DNA of 32,883 nucleotides from Granulicella sp. (GTDB lineage Bacteria; Acidobacteriota; Terriglobia; Terriglobales; Acidobacteriaceae). Under the pieces are notes generated by a model. That model did no database searches, was not told where the DNA came from, and saw only the letters and a program-made list of their open reading frames with translations. How positions within the stretch are numbered: position 1 is the first letter of the stretch; every line of letters begins with the position of its first letter. The position numbers and the translations under genes are program-made. Location: NCBI GenBank assembly GCA_027335345.1, contig DAHWOF010000232.1:1-32883 (forward strand), given 5' to 3'. This document shows positions 6,259-15,061 of this stretch, piece by piece.

Positions 6259-6780
6259 ATGAAAGAGAGACCACAGACCAACGGCAACCTCATTCCGATA
6301 CAGGCATCGACACAGAGCATCTGCTTTGCCTGCGGCCAGGAGAACCCCCACGGGCTGCGCCTTCACTTTTGCACGGCGCAAGCCGGCGAGTCGGCTGCAG
6401 AGTGGACTCCCACTTCCTTTATGGAAGGATTCCGGGGCATCGTGCATGGAGGGATCGTCAGCACCGTTCTAGACGAGGCGATGTCGAAGGCGGTGGCGGC
6501 CGCTGGGCTGCGCGCGCTGACCGCAGAACTCCGGGTGCGCCTGCGCCATCATGTGCCGCCCCAGCGCCAGGTTCAAGTCCGTGGCTGGATCACCGGCCAG
6601 AGCAAGCGGCTCATCAAAACCGAGGCTGCCATCATGGATGCGGAAGGAAGTGAGCTTGCACATGGCTGGGCCAGCTTCCTGACCGTGGAGGGACTGGCTT
6701 CTCCTGAGCTCCAGCGCGAACCCTGCGGCCCCACCACGATCCGCGCCGCGTCGAGCCTTTCACTTCCGCTGGATCGATAA
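6259..6780 (+). CDS. PaaI-family hotdog thioesterase
   Basis: A 173-residue protein with the hotdog-fold thioesterase signature CFACGQENPHGLRL (about 22-35) and FRGIVHGGIVSTVLDEAM, whose HGG loop lies on the central helix. The family hydrolyses acyl-CoA or aryl-CoA thioesters; the substrate cannot be told. The start at 6259 gives MKERPQ. GAGGAG lies about 20 bases upstream, so initiation may be weak. It lies 83 bases after the second ATPase on the same strand and may be read through from that operon, though its function has no obvious link. A reading frame open upstream through the ATPase gene is a shadow. Confidence 0.8.
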   Translation: MKERPQTNGNLIPIQASTQSICFACGQENPHGLRLHFCTAQAGESAAEWTPTSFMEGFRGIVHGGIVSTVLDEAMSKAVAAAGLRALTAELRVRLRHHVPPQRQVQVRGWITGQSKRLIKTEAAIMDAEGSELAHGWASFLTVEGLASPELQREPCGPTTIRAASSLSLPLDR

Positions 6781-6789
6781 CCAACGACT

Positions 6790-6918
6790 TATAGCATCTG
6801 CAGTGTTGATGGGTACTCTGAAGAAGCTTGAAATGGCGTTTTCATTCCACCCCGGACCTTGGAGAAGACGCCCATCGAGGTCGAGGCGTCCCTCTTCATC
6901 TGCACTGAAAATGCCGTA
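6790..6918. repeat. Diverged copy of a palindromic interspersed element
   Basis: Outer arms 6790-6811 and 6897-6918 are inverted repeats matching at 16 of 22 positions. Inner arms GGCGTTTTC (6835-6843) and GAAGACGCC (6864-6872) pair at 8 of 9. The stretch 6868-6885 matches 24191-24208 at 16 of 18 bases, and both copies share the GGCGTTTTC arm. So this is a decayed relative of the element at 24125-24240. Confidence 0.55.
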
Positions 6919-6938
6919 GGGACTGCTTTTGGCTATAA

Positions 6939-6970
6939 AAAAGATCGCCCCTTCTCAGAGGCGATCTTTT
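6939..6970 (-). terminator. Intrinsic terminator (bidirectional, best on minus strand)
   Basis: Arms 6939-6949 (AAAAGATCGCC) and 6960-6970 (GGCGATCTTTT) form a perfect 11-bp stem around a 10-base loop. On the minus strand the stem runs into a tract of six T, ending the DUF427 gene 61 bases after its stop. On the plus strand it could end the thioesterase message. Confidence 0.75.
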
Positions 6971-7030
6971 GCATCCAGTCCGGAGTACACTCATCGAACA
7001 AACCGGCCTTGCAAACTCTGCGCTATAGCC

Positions 7031-7318
7031 TCAACTATTGATAATCTCCACGCCGCGCCAGAAGGCGACATGGTGCTTCACCGTCTTGGCCGCCAGCTTC
7101 GGGTTCGGGTAATACCACGCCGCATCCGGGTTTTCCTGGCCATCTACCAGAACCGTGTAGTACCGCGCCATACCCTTCCATGGGCAGTTGGAGCTGGTCG
7201 AGCTGGGCCGAAGAAAGGCTCGGTTTACTGTCTCTTCGGGAAAGTAGATGTTTCCTTCAATGGTCTCAACCTTGTCGCTTTCTGCCAGCGTCTGTCCGTT
7301 CCAAACCGCTTTTGCCAT
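7031..7318 (-). CDS. DUF427 family protein
   Basis: A 95-residue protein of the DUF427 family. Recognisable features are AVWNGQTLAESD near the start, IEGNIYFPEE, the hallmark CPWKGMARYYTV, DAAWYYPNPKLAA and the ending VAFWRGVEI. The fold is a small beta-rich domain; the biochemical role is unknown. The start at 7318 (MAKAVWNG) is supported by GGGAAGGG about 6 bases upstream and by the family N-terminus; a longer frame from 7342 adds unsupported residues. It appears to be a single-gene unit ending at the terminator at 6939-6970. Confidence 0.85.
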   Translation of the reverse strand: MAKAVWNGQTLAESDKVETIEGNIYFPEETVNRAFLRPSSTSSNCPWKGMARYYTVLVDGQENPDAAWYYPNPKLAAKTVKHHVAFWRGVEIINS

Positions 7319-7424
7319 ATATGCCCTTCCCAATTGTTTCAATCAGTTGGAGCGGCCAGACGTCCTGGCAGTGAAGAACCCAGAAGATAGCCTGGACCGC
7401 AGTTGGAGCCTAAGGCTCCTTCTA

Positions 7425-7454
7425 TTTATACCATTAACTTACTGGAAACAGGAA
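7425..7454 (-). promoter_or_regulatory. Weak candidate promoter for the DUF427 gene
   Basis: On the minus strand, TTCCTG and TATAAA are separated by 18 bases in a locally AT-rich stretch. The predicted message would begin near 7418, at a small perfect hairpin (arms 7405-7410 and 7414-7419, loop TAA). The rest of 7319-7556 shows nothing else clear and no good topA terminator. Confidence 0.25.
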
Positions 7455-7556
7455 GTCCTGAAATCGATTCCTACAAAACATCATAGGATTTTGGTTTCTC
7501 TTGAGCTTTCTTTGGCTGCTGTTCGAGCTCCCCGGCGGCTTGGTCCAGGAAAGGCG

Positions 7557-10475
7557 TTACGCCACCGCCTCCACTACTGCGCGGGTCTTCTCCGGGTCGG
7601 GCCGGCGACGCTCGCCTGGCTCTTCCCCGGCCTTCGGAGACTTCGGCTTCGGAGGTCCTATCTTCTTCTCGTAGCTGCACTTCTTCCCTTCAACAGCCGC
7701 TTCCTCCTCACCCTTGCGCAGCCGCCGCTTGGGTAGAGCCTCGCGATTGTTCGGGCAGATCAGGTAGGCGCCTTCACTGTTGGCATACTCCACCAGATAG
7801 GGCGCTCCGCACTTTGGACATGCCTGCTTCACCAGCTTCTGATTGCTGGTAAAGTCGCACTTTGGATAGCGCGTGCAGCCATAGAACGTGTCCCCGCGCC
7901 GGTTCTTGCGCACCGCAATCTCTCCACCACACTTCGGACAGGGCACATCCAACAGATCCTGTTTCACATATTTGCACTTCGGATAGCCGGAACAGGCGAT
8001 GAACTCACCGTACTGTCCGTCCCGCTGCAAAAGCGGCTTGCCGCACTTCGGACAGGCCTCTTCCAACACCACTGGCGGCTTGGTCTGAACCTTCTGGGTC
8101 AGCTTCCGGATCGTCTTGCAGGGCGGATCCTCGTTGTATCCCGGGCAGGCCATGAACGGTCCCCAGGGTCCGTTGCGCAGCACCATGGTTCGCCCACAGT
8201 TATCGCAAAACTCCTCTTCCTGTTCCGCCTCCTGCGCTCCAGGAGAGTTCAGGTCGGGCTTGGCCGCAAAATTTTCCTTGGTAAAGTCACAGCTCACCGG
8301 TTCCACCACCAGCTTTTTCCCTTGGCCAGCGGCTGCCTGAAGAGCCTCAAGCAGCTCCGCCCGGTTCTTGACAGTGACGCTTGACTCGGCCACATCCTCA
8401 TTCATCGCCTTGACCAACATCGGAAAGGCAAACGCGGCGAGCACCTTCTTCACTGCCGCCTTGGGGTCCTTCTTCAGCGTCCCCTGGGCCACGGTGATCG
8501 GCTTGGCCTTGGTAAAGTTCGAGCAGGAGTAAAAGCTACCAAACTTGCCCCACTTAAGGATGAGCGGAGCGCCACACTTCTCGCATCTCTCCTCGGTGGG
8601 CTTCTCCCAGGCCTTGATATCTTCCATCTCAGACTCGGCAACCTTCAACTCGTCTTCAAAGTGCGCATAAAAGCCCTTCAGCAGATCCGTCCACCGCTCC
8701 GTACCCTCCTCGACCGCATCCAGCTCACTCTCCAACTGTGCCGTATAGCCGGTCTCGAAGATGTAGGGAAAGTTCTTTACGAGCAACTCGGTGACCACAA
8801 TGCCGATCTCGGTTGGCACCAGCCGCTGCGCAATTTTCTTTACGTAGTCCCGTTCCTGAATGGTGTTGATGATCGAGGCGTAGGTGGAAGGACGCCCAAT
8901 CCCCTTCTCCTCCAGCGTCTTCACCAGGCTGGCTTCATTGAACCGCGGGGGCGGCTGAGTAAACTTCTGCTGCGGATCCAGCCGAACTCGCTGCAGGCTC
9001 TCTCCATCCTTCAATACCGGCAACCGCCGGTCCACAGAATTCTCCTCCGAGGTTGCGTCCTTGGAGTTCTCCGCCGACTCGGCATCGGCAGAGGCCTCCG
9101 CCTCGGCGGCTGCCCGCGCCGCCCTGGCTCGCTTGGCCTCCTCGTCAAAGCGCAACCAGCCGTCGAACTTCAGCACACTTCCCGTAGTCCGAAAATCGAA
9201 TGAGGATTCGGCCTTGGCCGTAATCTCCACCGTCGTCTGGTCAAAGACCGCGGCGGTCATCTGGCTGGTCACCGCGCGCTCCCAGATCAGCTTGTACAGC
9301 CGGTACTGCTCGTCAGAGAGAAATCGCCGCACCTCATCAGGAACAAATCCCACATTGGTGGGACGGATCGCCTCATGCGCCTCCTGCGCATCCTTCTTGC
9401 TCTTGTAGACATTCGGCTTCTCGGGCAGATATTTCTCCCCGAACTTCTTCCCCACCCACTCCCGGATCTCCTTCACCGCGTCGGCGCTCATGTTGGTCGA
9501 GTCGGTTCTCATATAGGTAATCAAGCCGACCGTGCCTTCGCTGCCCAGTTCCACGCCCTCATACAGCCGCTGCGCCACACCCATGGTGCGCCGGACATTG
9601 AAGCCAAGACGTCCCGCCGCCTGCTGCTGCAACTGGCTGGTAGTGAACGGAGCCCGCGGATTTTGCCGCCGCTCCTTCTTCTCGATGGACCGCACCCTCC
9701 AGGTGGCGCGCTCCAGTTGCCCCATCACCTCATCCACAGCGCCCTTGTCCGGCAAGGCGTTGGCAAGGAAACTCTCCTTGCCGTCCGCATCCGTCCCGTT
9801 GGACACGCGAATCGGCAGCCCCTGCACGCCCACCATCCGCGCAGTGAACTCCTGCCCCCCTTTCTCCGGCTTGAGCACCGCATCGATGTTCCAATATTCC
9901 ACCGTCTGAAACGCATTGATCTCGTGCTCACGCTCGACGATCAGCCGCAACGCCACGGTCTGCACTCGACCCGCGCTCAGGCCGCGCCTCACCTTGTCCC
10001 ACAGCAGCGGTGAGATCTGATAGCCCACTAGCCGGTCCAGCACACGCCGCGTCTGCTGCGCGTCCACCAGGTTCTTGTCAACATCGCGCGTGTGCTCAAA
10101 GGCCGACTTCACCGCCTTCTTGGTAATCTCGTTGAACGTCACCCGGCGCAGCTTCTTCTTGTCCTTCATCGCCGGCAATAGCTGCATCTTCAGATGAGCG
10201 GCGATCGCCTCCCCCTCCCGATCCGGATCGGCCGCCAAAAATACAGAGTCGCTCTTCGCCGCCAGCTTCTTCAGCCGCTCCACCACCTTCTCTTTTCCAG
10301 GAGACACGATCAGCGTCGGCTCAAAGGTCCGATGCTTCAGCTCCACCCCGATCTCGTTCTTGGGCAGATCCATGATGTGGCCCACAGAGGCCTCTACCAC
10401 GTAGTCACTGCCCAGATACTTCCCGATCGTCTTCGCCTTCGCCGGCGACTCTACGATCACCAGATTCTTTGCCAT
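7557..10475 (-). CDS. topA: DNA topoisomerase I
   Basis: A 972-residue type IA topoisomerase that relaxes negative supercoils. A Toprim domain comes first: VIVESPAKAKTI at 6-17 and the metal-binding DPDREGE at 83-89. The catalytic tyrosine is Y321 in GLITYMRTDS, matching Y319 of E. coli. The middle holds FTTSQLQQQAAGRLGF and GIGRPSTYASII. The C-terminal third carries five tetracysteine zinc ribbons, beginning CEKCGAPL, CDNCGRTM, CPKCGKPL, CPKCGGEI and CPKCGAPY, then a Lys/Pro/Glu-rich tail. An acidic Ala/Glu/Asp linker breaks the core at about residues 455-485. The start at 10475 (MAKNLVIVES) fits the family. AGGGG lies directly before it, so a GTG at 10499 is possible. It follows dprA on the same strand after 377 bases and has its own candidate promoter; the dprA-topA order is common. 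Confidence 0.97.
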   Translation of the reverse strand: MAKNLVIVESPAKAKTIGKYLGSDYVVEASVGHIMDLPKNEIGVELKHRTFEPTLIVSPGKEKVVERLKKLAAKSDSVFLAADPDREGEAIAAHLKMQLLPAMKDKKKLRRVTFNEITKKAVKSAFEHTRDVDKNLVDAQQTRRVLDRLVGYQISPLLWDKVRRGLSAGRVQTVALRLIVEREHEINAFQTVEYWNIDAVLKPEKGGQEFTARMVGVQGLPIRVSNGTDADGKESFLANALPDKGAVDEVMGQLERATWRVRSIEKKERRQNPRAPFTTSQLQQQAAGRLGFNVRRTMGVAQRLYEGVELGSEGTVGLITYMRTDSTNMSADAVKEIREWVGKKFGEKYLPEKPNVYKSKKDAQEAHEAIRPTNVGFVPDEVRRFLSDEQYRLYKLIWERAVTSQMTAAVFDQTTVEITAKAESSFDFRTTGSVLKFDGWLRFDEEAKRARAARAAAEAEASADAESAENSKDATSEENSVDRRLPVLKDGESLQRVRLDPQQKFTQPPPRFNEASLVKTLEEKGIGRPSTYASIINTIQERDYVKKIAQRLVPTEIGIVVTELLVKNFPYIFETGYTAQLESELDAVEEGTERWTDLLKGFYAHFEDELKVAESEMEDIKAWEKPTEERCEKCGAPLILKWGKFGSFYSCSNFTKAKPITVAQGTLKKDPKAAVKKVLAAFAFPMLVKAMNEDVAESSVTVKNRAELLEALQAAAGQGKKLVVEPVSCDFTKENFAAKPDLNSPGAQEAEQEEEFCDNCGRTMVLRNGPWGPFMACPGYNEDPPCKTIRKLTQKVQTKPPVVLEEACPKCGKPLLQRDGQYGEFIACSGYPKCKYVKQDLLDVPCPKCGGEIAVRKNRRGDTFYGCTRYPKCDFTSNQKLVKQACPKCGAPYLVEYANSEGAYLICPNNREALPKRRLRKGEEEAAVEGKKCSYEKKIGPPKPKSPKAGEEPGERRRPDPEKTRAVVEAVA

Positions 10476-10538
10476 CCCCTGACACCCATCCAGAGACACG
10501 GGCCCTTAGCCCCAACTCTGCTTCCGACTCCTATGCAA

Positions 10539-10567
10539 CCTATCACGTTTCGCCAAGTTCAAGTCAA
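10539..10567 (-). promoter_or_regulatory. Candidate sigma-70 type promoter for topA
   Basis: On the minus strand, TTGACT (10567-10562, 5 of 6 to consensus) and GATAGG (10544-10539, 3 of 6) are 17 bases apart. This gives a leader of about 55 bases before the topA start. The -10 match is poor. Confidence 0.35.
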
Positions 10568-10605
10568 ACTTCTCGCCGAAATCGATCGGCGATCTATCGG
10601 CTTGC

Positions 10606-10636
10606 GATAAAACTAACTCGGGATAAAACCAACTCG
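10606..10636. repeat. Short tandem repeat in the dprA-topA gap
   Basis: GATAAAACTAACTCG (10606-10620) and GATAAAACCAACTCG (10622-10636) are direct repeats with one mismatch and a 16-base period, about 40 bases upstream of the candidate topA -35. They could be an operator or chance. The rest of the 377-base gap 10476-10852 shows no gene. Confidence 0.4.
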
Positions 10637-10852
10637 TCTGTTTGGACGCGCCAGCATTCCCTTTGGCCCACAGAGATTGCTCTCTCGCCGCCCAACCTTC
10701 CCCATCCATGTCCGATCTATCCACCCTACACCAGGACACCCGCTCTGAGATGCTGTTGAAAACGCTTTGCGTGCCGCCGGCGCAGCGCGGCAGCAGCGAC
10801 GCGCGGTGAACCGAATCATCCTTGGGCCGAAGCCTTGTCTGGCGGCAAACTC

Positions 10853-12076
10853 CTAGAAGCACCTTACGTAGTTCTTGCCGGGCAGCTGCCGGATGCGTCC
10901 GCTCAACTCCAGCTCAAAGAGCGCCGTAAAGACCTCTCCGGAGACCAGCCTCGTCTCCAGCCGCTCCATCAGCTCATCCAGTTGCAACGGTTCATCCTGG
11001 CGCAACTGCTCGAAGACGGCGCGTTCGTGCTCACTCATCGGAACAGCGCCCGGCGTCTCGTTGAACAAAGATGCTCCAGCACCCAGGTTGGATTCACCTC
11101 CGCCCGCCCTGGCCTGCATCCGATCTTCCAGTTGCAGCCTCACCTGGCTGGGCAGGTCCTCCCAAACATCCTCCCATGTTGCGGTTAGCTTCGCGCCCTG
11201 CTTGATCAGCGTATTCGGCCCCCAAGCGTTCTTGCTGGTCACATTGCCGGGCACGGCATAGACATCCCTTCCCTGGTCCAGAGCGCAGCGCGCCGTGATT
11301 CTGGTGCCGGAGTACTCACCCGCCTCCACCACCAGCACGCCAACGCTCATCCCGCTCAGCGTCCGGTTGCGGATGGGAAAGTTCTGCGGAGCGGGAAACG
11401 TCCCCAAGGGGAACTCGCTGACAATGGCTCCACCCCTGGCCACAATCTCCTCGGCCAACCTCTTGTTCTCCTTGGGATAAATCACATCGATCCCCGTTCC
11501 CCAAACGGCCACCGTGGCTCCTCCGCCCTCCAGCGCTCCCTTGTGGGCGCAGGTGTCCACGCCCCGCGCCATGCCGCTCAGCACGACCAATCCACGCCGG
11601 GCCAGGTCGCGGCTCAACATCTCCGCCATCCCTACCCCGTAGGGAGACGGCTGCCGCGTCCCCACCACGGCAATCCCAGGCTGGTTCAACAACTTCACCT
11701 CACCGCGCACCCACAGCACCGTGGGAGGGTCGTAGATCTCCAGCAACCCAGCGGGGTACTCTTCATCATCCAGCGTCACCCACCTGGCCTGCTGCAGGGC
11801 AGCCCGTTCGGACTCTTCGATCGCTGCGGCCCGAGCTCGCCCATCAAAGCAGAACTGGGCCGCCTCAGCCGGCATGCCCAAACCCTCCAGTTCAGTCAAC
11901 GAAGCAGCGAACAAACGCTCCGCCGACCCCAGCCGTCGCACCGCTCGCACGGATCGGGTCGGCCCCATACCCGGCGCCAGAGCCAGGGCCAGCCAAGCCA
12001 GTCTCGCTTCGTCCGTATGCGACCGCCCTACCCGACCCTCAACCCCCTGCTCCTCTTCGCCCATCCCCTCGGTCAT
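10853..12076 (-). CDS. dprA: DNA processing protein DprA (Smf)
   Basis: A 407-residue DprA. This cytoplasmic protein binds incoming single-stranded DNA and loads RecA during natural transformation. An N-terminal helical region contains LAWLALALAPGMGPTRSVRAVRR. The Rossmann-like DprA domain follows, with GIAVVGTRQPSPYG, VVLSGMARGVDTCAHKGAL, GTGIDVIYPKEN, NFPIRNRTLSGMS and GRDVYAVPGNVTS. The last 70 residues form a winged-helix-like domain (EHERAVFEQLRQDEPLQLDEL). The start at 12076 has AGGG 7 bases upstream; an ATG at 12109 lacks a spaced ribosome site. It is divergent from mqnA. Confidence 0.95.
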   Translation of the reverse strand: MTEGMGEEEQGVEGRVGRSHTDEARLAWLALALAPGMGPTRSVRAVRRLGSAERLFAASLTELEGLGMPAEAAQFCFDGRARAAAIEESERAALQQARWVTLDDEEYPAGLLEIYDPPTVLWVRGEVKLLNQPGIAVVGTRQPSPYGVGMAEMLSRDLARRGLVVLSGMARGVDTCAHKGALEGGGATVAVWGTGIDVIYPKENKRLAEEIVARGGAIVSEFPLGTFPAPQNFPIRNRTLSGMSVGVLVVEAGEYSGTRITARCALDQGRDVYAVPGNVTSKNAWGPNTLIKQGAKLTATWEDVWEDLPSQVRLQLEDRMQARAGGGESNLGAGASLFNETPGAVPMSEHERAVFEQLRQDEPLQLDELMERLETRLVSGEVFTALFELELSGRIRQLPGKNYVRCF

Positions 12077-12199
12077 TCCGCATCCCTCTCTGCTGCGCCG
12101 TGATGGCATCCTATCTTACTTCGGGCGAAGATCGCAGTGCCAGGCTGCCCCTCGCCAGCGTCAGGCGTACAGTCTCCTCCGGCCATCTACAATGAATCT

Positions 12200-13075
12200 G
12201 TGCCCTTACGCGTCTCGACCATCGCCTTTCTGAACCCCGCTCCACTGCTCTACGACTTTGAACACGAACCGGCGGCCGAACGGCTCCGGGAACACTACGA
12301 GGTCCACTACACCTCACCGGCTATCTGCGCCTCGGAGCTTCACTCCGGCGCCGCCGACCTCGGTCTGATCCCCATTGCCGCCCTCACTTCCTCGCTGGTT
12401 GTCGTACCCGGCTGCACCATCGCCTCCCGCGATGAAGTTCGCAGCATCCTGCTGCTGGTGAAGAACCCATCCGGGCTGTCGGTTCCGGAGGCCCTGCAAC
12501 GGGTCCGGACCGTCGCCGCCGACACCGCCAGCCGAAGCTCCGCAGCCTATACGCAGATTCTCTTTCAGCACTTTCACCACACCCGTCCCAACTTTCTGCA
12601 TCTGCCCGCCGACCCCACGGCTATGCTCGCGGCAGCCGATGCCGCCCTGCTCATCGGCGACCCCGCACTGCTGGCCCGCGAACGGCGCGCCAACCTGGAT
12701 GCCGCTGCCGGCTCACCTCTGCTCTGGCTTGACCTGGCCCATCTCTGGCGCGATCTCACTGGCCTACCTTGGGTCGCCGCCGTCTGGGCGCTGCGTCCAG
12801 AGGCTCTTGCTCCGGCAGGCCTCTCCCCCCAGCAACTCATCGCCGACCTCACCGCCAGCCGCGACGCTGGCCAGGCGAACATCGAGCGTCTGGTCCAGGA
12901 GTGGACTCCTCGTCTGGCCGTATCCCCGCAGACCATCCGCACCTATCTCAGCCACAACATTCACTACACCCTGGACCCGGATTGCCTCCGCGCCATCGAA
13001 CTCTTCCGCTCCCTGGCCGCGGGCATCGACTTGCTTCCACCCCTGACCTTGCGGATGGTCGAGGGAGCCGCATAA
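12200..13075 (+). CDS. mqnA: Chorismate dehydratase MqnA (futalosine menaquinone pathway)
   Basis: A 291-residue protein of the MqnA/MqnD periplasmic-binding-protein fold. MqnA removes water from chorismate to give 3-enolpyruvylbenzoate, the first step of menaquinone synthesis by the futalosine route. Visible signatures are LRVSTIAFLNPAPLLYDFE at the start, SGAADLGLIPIAAL, SILLLVKNPSGL, AALLIGDPALL, LDLAHLWRDLTGLPWVAAVWAL and a late YLSHNIHYTLD. The family usually has a LNxxPL start and the GLIPIAS/GDPAL segments seen here. The start is taken as the GTG at 12200, giving the family N-terminus; an ATG at 12137 would add 21 residues without similarity. No other menaquinone gene is in the window. 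Confidence 0.88.
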   Translation: MPLRVSTIAFLNPAPLLYDFEHEPAAERLREHYEVHYTSPAICASELHSGAADLGLIPIAALTSSLVVVPGCTIASRDEVRSILLLVKNPSGLSVPEALQRVRTVAADTASRSSAAYTQILFQHFHHTRPNFLHLPADPTAMLAAADAALLIGDPALLARERRANLDAAAGSPLLWLDLAHLWRDLTGLPWVAAVWALRPEALAPAGLSPQQLIADLTASRDAGQANIERLVQEWTPRLAVSPQTIRTYLSHNIHYTLDPDCLRAIELFRSLAAGIDLLPPLTLRMVEGAA

Positions 13076-13137
13076 ATCTCCTTGCCGTTCGCTACACTGG
13101 CAGCGCGTTCGCGGTGCGCGGTCTTCGGGAGCCTGAC

Positions 13138-14085
13138 TTGACCAGAAAGAACAAGAACGCCCCAGAGAACCATCCCGTCCAGCGCGTGGTCGGAATCGAC
13201 TGGTCCGGGAGAGTGGACGTGGCCGGGCAGCGGCAGCACATCTGGGCAGGAGTATGGACCGAAGACCCTCACAAAGGGCCTACGGTTCAACTGCAAGCCG
13301 GAAAAACACGAACCGAGGTCGCAGAGTGGCTCGTCAAGCTGGCGCAGGAGACCCCAAGGATGGTGGTGGGATTCGACTTCTGCTTCAGCTTTCCCGCCTG
13401 GTTCGTACGCGACGAGCACGGGGCCATAAATGCTCCCAGCTTCTGGAGGCGCGTCATTGATCAGGGCTGGGTGGAGCGTTGGCTGGCTCGCGACTGCTCC
13501 GATCCCCGCTTCTGGGGAAGAGCCCGCGCCGGGCGCAGCGGCAAGCGTCCCCCGGAGTTCTCCGGAGAGAACCTCTATCGCATGCTGCGGGCCACCGATA
13601 TCGACTGCAAAATCTCCGCCAAGATTCCCGAGGCGGAGCGGCAGGCCAGGGTGAGGGGAATCGCCCCCAAGAGCGTCTTTCAAGTGGGAGGCGCCGGCAG
13701 CGTGGGAACGGCCTCGCTGCGCGGGTTTGAAGTTCTGCTGGAACTGCGCTCGGCCGGCTTCCGGATCTGGCCCTTCGACCGCCCAGCGCTTTCAGCAGCG
13801 GAGCCTCATCCTCTGGCCGTGGAGATCTATACCCGCCTTAACACCGGCGCGGTGCGCAAATCCAACCCCCTGGCGCGGGCAGCCTACCTGCGCGCCCTGC
13901 GCAAGACCAGCGCCGACTATGCCCGTCTACCACGGGCGGTCATCCACGCGGCGCTGGCCAGCGAGGATGCCTTCGACGCCCTGGTGACCACCATGGTGAT
14001 GGCGGAACGTCGCCAGGACTTTCCCCGCCTGCCCCAGCCCCAGGATCCGCTCCATGCCATCGAGGGATGGACCTGGGCGCCGTAG
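13138..14085 (+). CDS. RNase H-fold-like hypothetical protein (DUF429-like)
   Basis: A protein of about 315 residues that I cannot name with certainty. It begins with VVGIDWSGRVD, a strand-turn containing an Asp, followed by VVGFDFCFSFPAWFVRDE with a second Asp. It ends with an ASEDAFDALVTTMVMAERR helix holding further acidic residues. This spacing resembles RNase H-like or DUF429-type predicted nucleases. It also contains KSVFQVGGAGSVGTASLRGFEVLLELR and HPLAVEIYTRLNTG. The best start is a TTG at 13138 with GGGAG about 6 bases upstream; a GTG at 13114 is an alternative. There is no signal peptide. It follows mqnA after 62 bases on the same strand and converges with recX. A weak hairpin at 14134-14153 lies between the convergent genes. 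Confidence 0.65.
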   Translation: MTRKNKNAPENHPVQRVVGIDWSGRVDVAGQRQHIWAGVWTEDPHKGPTVQLQAGKTRTEVAEWLVKLAQETPRMVVGFDFCFSFPAWFVRDEHGAINAPSFWRRVIDQGWVERWLARDCSDPRFWGRARAGRSGKRPPEFSGENLYRMLRATDIDCKISAKIPEAERQARVRGIAPKSVFQVGGAGSVGTASLRGFEVLLELRSAGFRIWPFDRPALSAAEPHPLAVEIYTRLNTGAVRKSNPLARAAYLRALRKTSADYARLPRAVIHAALASEDAFDALVTTMVMAERRQDFPRLPQPQDPLHAIEGWTWAP

Positions 14086-14191
14086 ACCATCGCACCGGAA
14101 GAGCCGTGGACCAACAGACTGGAAACCCAATAGGGCCTGGAAAACCAAAGGCCAGAAGCCCCGCCGGATACAAGCGCATCGCTAGGGATCG

Positions 14192-14752
14192 TCAAGCTTC
14201 GCCGCTTCCCTCTCTGCCCTCTGGCTCCTCCACATCCAACTCCTCCACCTCGGCTCCCCACTCCCGCAGCACCTTCCAAATGGTCTGCGAGGCGAACCCC
14301 GCTCCCAAAAGCCGCCGGACGGCGCGCGCCGTCTCCTTTTCGTCCTCCGGCCTCTTCATCCGCTTGCGAGCAATGTACTCCTGGGCCAGCGCCACCTCAT
14401 CCACCTCGCCGTAGGCCGTCTCCAGCGCCGCGCCGGCGAGGCCCTGTGGAATTCCCTGCCGCATCAGCCCCTGAGCTACCCTCCGCCGCCCAAATCTCTC
14501 GTTCTCCTTGCGCAGCCGCGCGTAATCGGCTGCAAACCGCTCATCGCTCAGATAGCCCAGCTCCTTCAACCGCTGCAGAACAGCCTCGACAGCCGCCACA
14601 CCCGTCTCACCCGGCTCGGCGCGCTCGATCATCTTGCGCCGCAGATCCCGCTCGCTCTTCATCTTCGAGCTGAGCGACCGCACCGCATACTCCAGCAATC
14701 CCGCCTCATCGAGCGGTGTCCGCACCTTCCCGCTCCGTCCCGCCATTCGCAT
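14192..14752 (-). CDS. recX: Regulatory protein RecX
   Basis: A 186-residue RecX, which binds RecA filaments and limits recombinase activity. It shows the three-helix repeat pattern of the family: LEYAVRSLSSKMKSERDLRRKM, then VEAVLQRLKELGYLSDERFAADYARLR, then GRRRVAQGLMRQGIP, and a last repeat with ARAVRRLLGAGFASQTIWKVLRE. The C-terminus is acidic. The start is 14752, or the ATG two codons later. No recA gene is adjacent in this window. A RecA controller together with dprA is compatible with transformation competence, but neither gene proves it. Confidence 0.88.
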   Translation of the reverse strand: MRMAGRSGKVRTPLDEAGLLEYAVRSLSSKMKSERDLRRKMIERAEPGETGVAAVEAVLQRLKELGYLSDERFAADYARLRKENERFGRRRVAQGLMRQGIPQGLAGAALETAYGEVDEVALAQEYIARKRMKRPEDEKETARAVRRLLGAGFASQTIWKVLREWGAEVEELDVEEPEGREGSGEA

Positions 14753-15061
14753 ACCTGCCCGCCCCTTTACCCTCTCTCCCTGCTTCCGGAGGAAAGAACT
14801 CCGCCCGGCGGCGTTTTCTGCCGCGACCTTTCAGAACAGACGCCATACTGCAAGTTGATTCCACAAGCTGAATCTTAGCGCCGATGGCCTACCAGAGAGC
14901 CAGACCTTGCGCTTTGCTTGGGTAAGACTCCCCTTGAGGCCGGAATCCGCCTCCCGCCGGCTCCGGCGCGTTCCCTGCATCGGCCCGGCACCTCCCGCCC
15001 CAAACCAGGAACAAGCCTGCTTGGCTGCGCGTATATTGCAGACAGAAAGGCTGCCAAGTTC
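14753..15061. other. Intergenic stretch between recX and the small membrane protein gene
   Basis: No gene is visible in these 309 bases. A GC-rich hairpin-forming run (GCGGC-GTTTTCT-GCCGC) lies near 14810-14830. A TATATT that could be the -10 element of the next gene lies near 15032, but no good -35 is seen. Confidence 0.4.
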
